In this document: positions 29,796 through 36,410 of the stretch, one piece after another
Layout: the number at the start of each line of letters is the position of its first letter
How positions within the stretch are numbered: the stretch's first letter is position 1
Virus record (IMG/VR): IMGVR_UViG_3300023257_000045
Span: 1 to 44,757 of that record
Length of the DNA stretch: 44,757 bases
Direction: 5' to 3' (one strand)
Source of the DNA: a virus
Notes under the pieces: generated by a model
Seen by the model: only the letters and a program-made list of their open reading frames with translations
The model's database searches: none
Told to the model about the DNA's origin: nothing
Translations under genes and position numbers: made by a program

Positions 29796-29981
29796 ATGAT
29801 AACCCCAAAAGATTGGAAAGAACATAAGAGCGAGATAATAGAACAAATCCTCGGTGAATATATTGATAATTATTTAAAATCAATCAATGTTAAAATATGG
29901 TATAGAGAAAGTAAATATGGGCGATGGACTTTTTCAACACCCCAATCTGAACTTACAGCAAATTACTTTATAGGAGAGTGA
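29796..29981 (+). CDS. hypothetical protein, 61 aa
   Basis: Not recognised. Start in AAGGAGGAGTGAGGATATG. Helical N-terminal half, aromatic C-terminal half (KIWYRESKYGRWTFSTP). Confidence 0.45.
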   Translation: MITPKDWKEHKSEIIEQILGEYIDNYLKSINVKIWYRESKYGRWTFSTPQSELTANYFIGE

Positions 29982-29985
29982 GGAT

Positions 29986-30288
29986 ATGAAACGACCTGTT
30001 AAGGAAAATATTACAAAAGATATGGATTCCATTGAGATAGCCTTAACAATCCAATGGAACAACTGCTGTGATGATTGGGAGAAGTATTGGGAAGAAGAAC
30101 ATACTCTACATATTGAATCCGAGAAAGAATTATGCAAGTTAAAAGAATCTCTCCCTACTGTTGAGGAGATAGAGAAGATATTAATTAAAAAGATAGAAGT
30201 TATAGAGTGTAACCCAAGAACTTGTGGTGCTTATGCAACTTTTAAAGGAGCAGCCAAAGCCATACATAAAAGTTTAACTAAGGAGTGA
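29986..30288 (+). CDS. hypothetical helical protein, 100 aa
   Basis: Not recognised. Start in GGAGAGTGAGGATATG. Charged helical segments (WEKYWEEEHTLHIESEKELCK) and a C-terminal CNPRTCGAYATFKGAAKAIHK stretch. Ends LTKE, coded by the next ribosome binding site. Confidence 0.5.
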   Translation: MKRPVKENITKDMDSIEIALTIQWNNCCDDWEKYWEEEHTLHIESEKELCKLKESLPTVEEIEKILIKKIEVIECNPRTCGAYATFKGAAKAIHKSLTKE

Positions 30289-30292
30289 GGAT

Positions 30293-30442
30293 ATGAAATT
30301 CATAGTTGATTTAACTTGTCCCGACGGAGATTTCATAAAAGAAGAAGTTGAAGAAATGATAACTGATTGGTTGGATAAGAAAAGAAAAGAAGGAATCGCT
30401 TTTAGATTATTATATTCAGTTAAAAAAAGAATTAAGGAGTGA
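30293..30442 (+). CDS. hypothetical protein, 49 aa
   Basis: Not recognised. Start in AAGGAGTGAGGATATG. One strand (KFIVDLTCP) and two helices. Ends RIKE, again from a ribosome binding site. Confidence 0.45.
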   Translation: MKFIVDLTCPDGDFIKEEVEEMITDWLDKKRKEGIAFRLLYSVKKRIKE

Positions 30443-30447
30443 GGAAT

Positions 30448-30585
30448 ATGGAATTATTGAATGAATTAATATTATATATAGCTAAGACCTTTACTTATGA
30501 CGATGTGGTGCAACATTCAAAAGAAATATTAGAACAAGTTTTTTATGAAGCAGTTATTAATAATTTAACTAAGGAGGTTAAATAG
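30448..30585 (+). CDS. hypothetical protein, 45 aa
   Basis: Not recognised. Start in AAGGAGTGAGGAATATG. Ends NLTKEVK, coded by the AAGGAGG of the next gene. Last of the repeated-start cassettes. Confidence 0.45.
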   Translation: MELLNELILYIAKTFTYDDVVQHSKEILEQVFYEAVINNLTKEVK

Positions 30586-30981
30586 ATGAGCAAACAGGAT
30601 AAGCAGGATAATTTGGAATATCATTTAGACACGGGAATAAGCTTAGAAGGATTGACGGGCCTCCCTTCAGACTTAAAGGAGGATGTAGTCTTTTTAAACG
30701 CCTGTGTTGGTGCTGTCGTAACGTATTCCAAGGTTAAAGGCGGGCTAGGTATGCATGAGCATCGAAAGTTTTTTAGATTCAGAGAAGCTGTTCAAAAGGC
30801 TTTAGATTCTGAAGAGACTACAATCGCTGATATAGATTCTGAGGCATTTAAGACTTTCTTGAAATGGTGGAACGAACAAAAGCCTGATGCTGGTATTAAT
30901 GAGATGGTAATAAGAGTCGATAAGAAGATAGTCGAGGCCGTATCTAATCACGATAAGGTTCTCAACGAGGGTAAATCTTAA
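30586..30981 (+). CDS. hypothetical phage protein, 131 aa
   Basis: Not recognised. Starts right after the previous stop with AAGGAGG upstream. Codon use is like the structural genes rather than the small cassettes. Helical (KFFRFREAVQKALDSEE). Its end is followed by a strong promoter. Confidence 0.55.
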   Translation: MSKQDKQDNLEYHLDTGISLEGLTGLPSDLKEDVVFLNACVGAVVTYSKVKGGLGMHEHRKFFRFREAVQKALDSEETTIADIDSEAFKTFLKWWNEQKPDAGINEMVIRVDKKIVEAVSNHDKVLNEGKS

Positions 30982-30993
30982 CTTTTAATCATC

Positions 30994-31023
30994 TTGACAA
31001 ATGAAATATAATATGATATATTT
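30994..31023 (+). promoter_or_regulatory. sigma70-type promoter before radical SAM gene
   Basis: TTGACA 30994-30999, 17 bases, TATATT 31017-31022. Arms AAATATA (31004-31010) and TATATTT (31017-31023) form an inverted repeat as at 5106. It should drive the radical SAM gene and could read into the structured RNA behind it. Confidence 0.7.
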
Positions 31024-31055
31024 GATATTGTCGGTATATTATCTTGGGGGTGTGT

Positions 31056-33020
31056 TTGAAAATAGATACCAGTTCGTTTAAGTCAGTTATAAAGGGTCAT
31101 AAACTTCAAGGCGATAGCTATGATGAGGGGATAAAGGGAATGTTTGACACCGACATCCCTTGTAATCCTACTGACTTCAAAACCTGTCTAATCCATACCG
31201 TTCCATACTACACGGGAGCGGGAATGATGGGTGTTCATATTATCCATAATGTCTTGAATAATATTAAAGATGTTTGTGTAGATTATTGTTACCTTCCTGA
31301 ACCATCTATCCGCAAAGTATTAAAATCTGGAAAAATCCCTCTCTTTGGCTTCGGAACAAAAATTCCGTTGAGGGAGTTTGATGTTTTGGGCTTTAGTATG
31401 TTCTTCGCTCCTAATATTTGTAATATGGTTCATATTGTAAAACTCGCTAATATTCCTTTTCTTGCCGAGGAGAGAGGTGAAGGATGGCCTATTTTTCTTT
31501 CTGGAGGTGTTTTAAATACTGCACCAGAATCTATTGCTCCTATTTTTGATGTTATGTTTATCGGAGAAGGCGAAGAGCAGACTCCTGTTATAATCAATAC
31601 TATAAAATTTATGAAGAAAGATGGAAAGAAGAAGGAAGAAATTTTAAAGGCAATAGCTAAAATCCCCGGCTGTTATGTTCCGAGGTTTTATGAAAACATT
31701 TTCGACCCTATTACGAAAAGATATATTGGTTATAAAAAATTGTGGGATGGAGCTCCTGATAGAATAGATTGGCAAAAAGTAGACATATCTAATCCTAAAT
31801 ATAATTATACGATTGTTGACTATAAAAAGGATGTGGCTCGGAAGAGACTATATTTGACTAAAGATGTCGAAGTAACGAGAGGTTGTGTTCACGGCTGCAG
31901 ATTTTGTGCGCCTTTTTCTTGGTATAAGCCATATAGAGAAAGAAACTTTGAAGGGGTGAAAGAAGCCATTAAGGCCCGAGAGGAAATGGGGACTGTAAGG
32001 ATGATGGGCTTGACTCCTACAGATTATTCAAGATATAATGAGGCGAGGGATTATGCTATAAGTCTTGGTATTCAGTATGACGGATATTCAGAAAGAGTAG
32101 ACCAGTTCGAGAGGACTTGGGATGACCATAGGAAGAAAAGGTCGGTCTGTTTTGCTCTTGAGTGTGCGGGTGAGTCTATGAGGAGAAGAATAAATAAGCA
32201 TTTATCGGATAATGTTTTTTGGTCTGCCTTTAAGAAGGCTATCAAAGAGGGTATAGTAAAGACAAAGGTTATGTGTATGATAGGTTTACCTTTTGAGACT
32301 AAAGAGGATGTTATCGGGCTTCATAATTTAATGGATGAGATGTGGAAAGCTTCGAGAGCAATAAGGCCTATGTCCGCTATAGAGTTATCCGTAAATCCGT
32401 TTTTACCCAAGCCTCACACTCCTTTTCAATGGTGTGCACATAAAGAGAGCCCTTGGATGGCAGATTATGTTAGGATTTATAATGAAAAGTTTAATGACGG
32501 TTCTTTTGTCGTTTTCGATGAAAAATTAAATAGAAATGTTGTTAAGGGTTGGAGAAATGTTAAAGGTTCTCCTACGGGGAGGAAGTTAGAGTCTTTACTC
32601 GATAGGTCAGATAGACGGTTTTGTTTGCCGATGATACAATCTATTCTTAAATTCAATATATATTCAGAACAAGATTGGGGAGAGTCAAATTCTAAACTTT
32701 GGGTAGGCATAAAAAGTTATATGAAGTCAATCCATAATTATGATGTAGATGATGTTTTAAGGGAGTTTAAATTTGATGAGCCTTTGCCTTGGGATATAGT
32801 CGATGTTGGAACAAGTAGGGAATTTTTGTGGGCCGAGTGGCAAAAGGCCGCAAAAGCAGAAGAAACCGAAGGATGCAATTTTGGTTGTTCGGATTGCGGG
32901 ATAATGCAGAAGCATCCAGAGTTGGTTAAAAATTCAGTTTGTAAGAAAAAGAAGGAATGGTTTGATAAATCCAATCCTTCAGGGGTTTTACAAAAAGCTC
33001 CGAAGCAGGAAGAAGGATGA
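31056..33020 (+). CDS. B12-binding radical SAM protein (TIGR03960-like)
   Basis: Radical SAM enzymes cleave S-adenosylmethionine at a 4Fe-4S cluster. The cluster motif is CVHGCRFC (Cys277/281/284). The N-terminal part is a cobalamin-binding-like Rossmann domain (REFDVLGFSMFFAPN, IFLSGGVLNTAPE, FIGEGEEQTP). The core continues GLTPTDYSRY, CFALECAGESMRRRINKHL and CMIGLPFETKEDV. The C-terminal EFLWAEWQKA...CNFGCSDCG matches the TIGR03960-type family, whose reaction is unknown. 654 aa. Start probably TTG 31056 after a GGGGGTG ribosome binding site (TTG 31044 and GTG 31050 are less well spaced). Very unusual cargo for a phage. Confidence 0.85.
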   Translation: MKIDTSSFKSVIKGHKLQGDSYDEGIKGMFDTDIPCNPTDFKTCLIHTVPYYTGAGMMGVHIIHNVLNNIKDVCVDYCYLPEPSIRKVLKSGKIPLFGFGTKIPLREFDVLGFSMFFAPNICNMVHIVKLANIPFLAEERGEGWPIFLSGGVLNTAPESIAPIFDVMFIGEGEEQTPVIINTIKFMKKDGKKKEEILKAIAKIPGCYVPRFYENIFDPITKRYIGYKKLWDGAPDRIDWQKVDISNPKYNYTIVDYKKDVARKRLYLTKDVEVTRGCVHGCRFCAPFSWYKPYRERNFEGVKEAIKAREEMGTVRMMGLTPTDYSRYNEARDYAISLGIQYDGYSERVDQFERTWDDHRKKRSVCFALECAGESMRRRINKHLSDNVFWSAFKKAIKEGIVKTKVMCMIGLPFETKEDVIGLHNLMDEMWKASRAIRPMSAIELSVNPFLPKPHTPFQWCAHKESPWMADYVRIYNEKFNDGSFVVFDEKLNRNVVKGWRNVKGSPTGRKLESLLDRSDRRFCLPMIQSILKFNIYSEQDWGESNSKLWVGIKSYMKSIHNYDVDDVLREFKFDEPLPWDIVDVGTSREFLWAEWQKAAKAEETEGCNFGCSDCGIMQKHPELVKNSVCKKKKEWFDKSNPSGVLQKAPKQEEG

Positions 33021-33029
33021 TTTTAGTTC

Positions 33030-33540
33030 TTTGATATGTTGTAGAGTTACAACGCATTATATGTGCGGGAAAGCTACAACAAAACTATATGAGAGTGGCA
33101 GTTGATTAGATAGCCTAACAATGGTATTTGTCTCCTGTGGCAATATCGGACAGCATTATCATCAGCTAAAACTAACGCAGGAAAATCAGCGGTGATAATG
33201 TTGGCAAAACTGCAGACCAACTGCCTCTCTTAACAAGGCTATACAGGAAACGCTAGAAGGATGATGGATTGTAACGCCTATTGTATAAACCGAATAGCCT
33301 TGTAACATTTAGGCTCTGAGGAGAAATCCTCCCCACGGAATTCATCCGTAAAGAGCCTTAATGAGCCCTACGCATCACCGTTTATGGAGCTGTTGTGGGG
33401 CGACTATTGTTCCGCTTGAGGGTCACTTAACAATATCCTCTTTGCTGAAATCCCCAGCCTCTACGCTAGCTAAGTGAGGTTGTGGTAAACGGGGTGGTAT
33501 TGCGTACCGTTTATGGAACGAAGTACCACCCTTGGTTTAA
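33030..33540 (+). ncRNA. large structured RNA, about 500 nt, class not identified
   Basis: No long ORF, and visibly more GC than the flanks (32 of 60 at 33361-33420). Perfect or near-perfect helices cover it: 33038-33044/33074-33080; 33091-33104/33218-33229 (12 bp, one bulge); 33154-33163/33191-33200 (10 bp); 33233-33242/33294-33303 (10 bp); 33311-33317/33352-33358 enclosing two hairpins (33318-33331 with a GAAA tetraloop, 33335-33349); 33423-33429/33471-33477; 33492-33499/33524-33531 (8 bp). 33378-33384 can pair with 33486-33492 and close the 3' domain. Size, ornate folding and phage location recall the ROOL and GOLLD RNAs, but I cannot confirm membership. Not tmRNA, RNase P or intron by visible motifs. 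Confidence 0.82.
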
Positions 33541-33558
33541 TATTTAGGAGGAAAAGAT

Positions 33559-33579
33559 ATGTCTATAGGAGCATGGTAA
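33559..33579 (+). CDS. possible six-residue peptide MSIGAW
   Basis: ATG TCT ATA GGA GCA TGG TAA with an excellent ribosome binding site (AGGAGG, 7 bases upstream) just after the structured RNA. Could be a real peptide, a ribosome landing site or a remnant. Listed because the initiation signal is too good to ignore. Confidence 0.3.
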   Translation: MSIGAW

Positions 33580-33613
33580 TTTGTCTAAATCCGTTAACCA
33601 TCACGGAGAATGG

Positions 33614-33633
33614 GGGACTGTCACGGCAGTCCC
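33614..33633 (+). terminator. strong hairpin downstream of structured RNA
   Basis: GGGACTG-TCACGG-CAGTCCC, a 7-bp perfect stem, followed by TAATATTTAG. It could stop or stabilise the RNA transcript or mark the 3' end of a larger RNA. Not a classic U-tract terminator. Confidence 0.5.
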
Positions 33634-33655
33634 TAATATTTAGTTTGGAGGAAAG

Positions 33656-33781
33656 ATGGAAGAAGTAGGAAAGAGTTTAATAATTTCAAGTTTCGTATTT
33701 TTTGAATTAATAATGAGTTCTTTGTTTGTGATTTTGGTTTATAAAGTTATTAAATGCGTTATAAGAGATAGAATAAAGTAA
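33656..33781 (+). CDS. small membrane protein, 41 aa
   Basis: One long hydrophobic helix (SLIISSFVFFELIMSSLFVI) with a basic C-terminus (RDRIK). Strong ribosome binding site (TTTGGAGGAAAG). It could be a small holin-like or other membrane protein, but it is not near a lysin, so no role is claimed. Confidence 0.55.
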   Translation: MEEVGKSLIISSFVFFELIMSSLFVILVYKVIKCVIRDRIK

Positions 33782-33821
33782 CATTTAGCTTGTGGCGGGA
33801 TAGACAGAAAGGCAGGCAGAC

Positions 33822-34106
33822 ATGATAGTAAAGATTAAAGAAAGAGGAACACAGTACGGAAGTTTTAGTTTCTTTGAGGGCGATTCGATAACTCAGAGCC
33901 TTTCAAAGGATATATCTTTAGCCGAGTTGCAGAAAATATGCAACAATGATACATTATTTTTGGTGTTGGTTAAGGATTGCGACGAAAAGCAAGAGTTTTT
34001 AGGTATTCACGTTTATAAGAATCACAAGCCAGTTCAATGGATTATGACAAACAATCCATGTTATTTAATGAATAATGAGGGTAGAACAATAGAAAAACTT
34101 TATTAA
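33822..34106 (+). CDS. hypothetical protein, 94 aa
   Basis: Not recognised. Strand-rich (VKIKERGTQYGSFSFFEGD, LFLVLVKDCDEKQEFLGIHV). The end (VQWIMTNNPCYLMNNEG) is aromatic. Ribosome binding site AAAGGCAGG. First gene of the packaging side. Confidence 0.5.
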   Translation: MIVKIKERGTQYGSFSFFEGDSITQSLSKDISLAELQKICNNDTLFLVLVKDCDEKQEFLGIHVYKNHKPVQWIMTNNPCYLMNNEGRTIEKLY

Positions 34107-34158
34107 TATTTTTTATATCCCGTCACAAGATATAAAAACAATCAAGGAGGACAAAGAA

Positions 34159-34902
34159 ATGAGTTTACCGTTACCAGAAATAAAAAAAATTAAAATAACA
34201 GATTTAAGTCCAAACGACTATAATCCGCAGGAGATGCCTAAAGATAAATACAAAGGATTAGTCGGGCATATGCGTTCAGTAGGGTTTACGGACCCGCTCA
34301 AGATAAGGCCTAAAGGAGAGGAAGACCCAGAGACTATTAAGACTCCTTATGTATTGGTAGATGGCGAGCATAGATTAAGGGCTTTTATGGAGGTCTTTTC
34401 GGAAGAAGATGAGATACTTTGTGCAATAATGAAAGGTCCATCAGGCAATCCTTTGTCAAGAACAGAAGCTGTCATAAGCACAATAGCTTATAATTTTCAG
34501 CATGGAGATGAAAATCCCATCAAGATGGCCTCGGCTCTTAAGATAGCTTTAGATGATGGAATCTTAATGGAAGATATTGAAGATTTAACTGGGATGAAGA
34601 GAAATAGGATAGAAAATTTTATGGATTTTAGTAATCTTCCAGTAGGCGGAGGAGGAGCTATAGATGGGCCAGGCTTTGAAGGTTCGGGTGGAGGCGATGG
34701 GATTGAAAGAAAAGAAGCTATAATAATAAGTTTTTCTGTTTACCCAGAAGATAGGGTAAAGATAGAGGCAATCTTGAAAAAGGCAGAAAAGTTTCTTGAG
34801 CCTGAGACAGATATTGATGAGGCAAGAGGGAAGCAATTATTGATAGCCTTAGAGGGCTCAGAAGCATCATTGGATGAGCGGTTGAAGTCCCAAGAAGGTT
34901 AA
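34159..34902 (+). CDS. ParB/Srx-like nuclease-domain protein
   Basis: ParB N-terminal-like fold: IKITDLSPNDYNPQEM, GLVGHMRSVGFTDPLKIRP, VDGEHRLRAF (the DGEHR nucleotide-binding motif) and a helical part (LTGMKRNRIENF) like the ParB HTH. Such proteins (some are CTP- or ATP-dependent) often precede the terminase in phages; role unclear, perhaps genome segregation or packaging. 247 aa. Ribosome binding site AAGGAGG. A Gly-rich linker splits it from a C-terminal helical piece. Confidence 0.8.
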   Translation: MSLPLPEIKKIKITDLSPNDYNPQEMPKDKYKGLVGHMRSVGFTDPLKIRPKGEEDPETIKTPYVLVDGEHRLRAFMEVFSEEDEILCAIMKGPSGNPLSRTEAVISTIAYNFQHGDENPIKMASALKIALDDGILMEDIEDLTGMKRNRIENFMDFSNLPVGGGGAIDGPGFEGSGGGDGIERKEAIIISFSVYPEDRVKIEAILKKAEKFLEPETDIDEARGKQLLIALEGSEASLDERLKSQEG

Positions 34903-34984
34903 AATACGTTTATTGAGATAATTTCTGTAAGGTTAAGCAGGAGCTAGGGTTAGATAAAATTGACAGCGTGGAAAGCGTGGAATA

Positions 34985-35461
34985 ATGGACGAGTTGCCAA
35001 AAAGACATTTTAAGGTAATGGACGTAGTGATAGTTAGAAACGGGCTATCAAGGGTGTCTTTCTATATAGATGAGATAGATAATACTTTTGGGATAGAGGA
35101 TTCGGTTGGCATTCTTCTTGAAGGAGAAACTCTTGATATTCTTGTGACAGCTAAAGACTATGCTGGCTCGGGAAGATATTTTATTAAGGGGTTGGTAATG
35201 GATGATTTGAAAAAGGGCTGGAAAGAAGCGAAACGGGTGGAGACTAAAGTCAAAGCCTTTATTGAAGACGTATCATCCACAGGCAAAGAAGTTTGGATGT
35301 CTGATACTTTACGGTATCTTGGTTTTGATGAGTTAGACGTTTATTCTTTGAGAATGTCCTTGGAGGAAGAATACGGAGAATTCATAACGGGTAAGATGAC
35401 CGTTGATAGTAAGGTCTCTGAGGTCGTTGAGGTTGTAAAGAAAATATTTCGTCCACAATGA
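34985..35461 (+). CDS. acyl-carrier-protein-like domain lacking the attachment serine
   Basis: The C-terminal ~60 residues read LRYLGFDELDVYSLRMSLEEEYGE, then VDSKVSEVVEVVKKIF, as in acyl carrier proteins (LGFDSLDxVELxMxLEEEF...TVgdvvdyi). The attachment site DSL is DEL here, so the phosphopantetheine-bearing Ser is missing. The first ~90 residues are an unrelated strand-rich domain. 158 aa. It may be a structural reuse of the fold rather than a carrier. The match is by pattern only. Confidence 0.5.
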   Translation: MDELPKRHFKVMDVVIVRNGLSRVSFYIDEIDNTFGIEDSVGILLEGETLDILVTAKDYAGSGRYFIKGLVMDDLKKGWKEAKRVETKVKAFIEDVSSTGKEVWMSDTLRYLGFDELDVYSLRMSLEEEYGEFITGKMTVDSKVSEVVEVVKKIFRPQ

Positions 35462-35468
35462 GGATATA

Positions 35469-36410
35469 ATGATAGATATTAATGTTTTTGACGGTATATA
35501 TGTTAGTTCTGTTATCTCCCCTGTAATACCTATTAACGTAGGAATTGAGGGGAATATTAAGGTTGTCGAGTCAGTTAACATAAGTCCTTTGATAAAAAGG
35601 ACTACAGTTGATTGGTTGAAGATAAATGAGTTGATATATATCCAGTTGGTAAAACAGCCGATAATAGTTGATTCCCAGATAAGACCAGAAATTATAATAG
35701 AGCAGGAGTTTGACCTGACGAAGAAAGAATTATTGTATCAGGTTGAACTTATTGGAAATCCATCTGAGGATAGAAAGAAAAAGGTAGTAAGATATTTCTT
35801 TGCCTTAAAGGCTTCTGTTAGGGAAATAGCGGATAATTTAAAAGTTTCTCCTTCGGTTGTTTACAAGGACATCAATAATTATAAAAGAGATGTCCTAAAA
35901 GAAATCAAGAGAGACTTAAGAACGAATAAGAAAATATTAGGCCATATGGCCGGAATGATGTATCAGATTGAGCATCAGGTAAGGACTATTTGGGATAAAT
36001 ATAATCTGTTAGACGCAGATGCTTACGCATTAAGGGCCATAATAAGAGACTCAACCACTCCTGAACAGAGAAGAGAAAACCAAACTGCCATTATAAATGC
36101 AGCTAAAACTGTATTGTTGATTCACGATAGGCAACAAGGATATTTAGATTTGCTTGGAAAGAAAACTATGAATATGTTGGCTGTTTGGGATAAATTTGGC
36201 TTATGTGGGGACGAAGCCATTAAGCTTATATTATCTGATGGGGTCGATATTGATGCGAAAATACATCAGGTCAGAGGAATAATCGTGAATTTAATTTCTA
36301 TAGTAAAGGTAGAGGTTAAGGACTCAGAGCAAAGAAAGAAAGTGTTTACCAGAATAGCAAGGGAGACTAACTTCAATGATGTCGAAGAAGCTGAAATCAT
36401 CAAATCCTGA
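35469..36410 (+). CDS. probable terminase small subunit
   Basis: Directly upstream of the large subunit and overlapping it by 35 bases. Central HTH: FALKASVREIADNLKVSPSVVYKDI (about residues 115-140), as in DNA-recognising small terminase subunits. The C-terminal half is helical and suits oligomerisation. The strand-rich first ~70 residues are unusual. 313 aa is long for a small subunit. Recognises the packaging site, by position and HTH. Confidence 0.62.
   Translation: MIDINVFDGIYVSSVISPVIPINVGIEGNIKVVESVNISPLIKRTTVDWLKINELIYIQLVKQPIIVDSQIRPEIIIEQEFDLTKKELLYQVELIGNPSEDRKKKVVRYFFALKASVREIADNLKVSPSVVYKDINNYKRDVLKEIKRDLRTNKKILGHMAGMMYQIEHQVRTIWDKYNLLDADAYALRAIIRDSTTPEQRRENQTAIINAAKTVLLIHDRQQGYLDLLGKKTMNMLAVWDKFGLCGDEAIKLILSDGVDIDAKIHQVRGIIVNLISIVKVEVKDSEQRKKVFTRIARETNFNDVEEAEIIKS

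Noticed and set aside
33030-33540. tmRNA, RNase P RNA, group I or II intron
   Set aside because: No tRNA-like acceptor end or tag frame, no RNase P core sequences, no intron catalytic core that I can recognise and no interrupted exon on either side.
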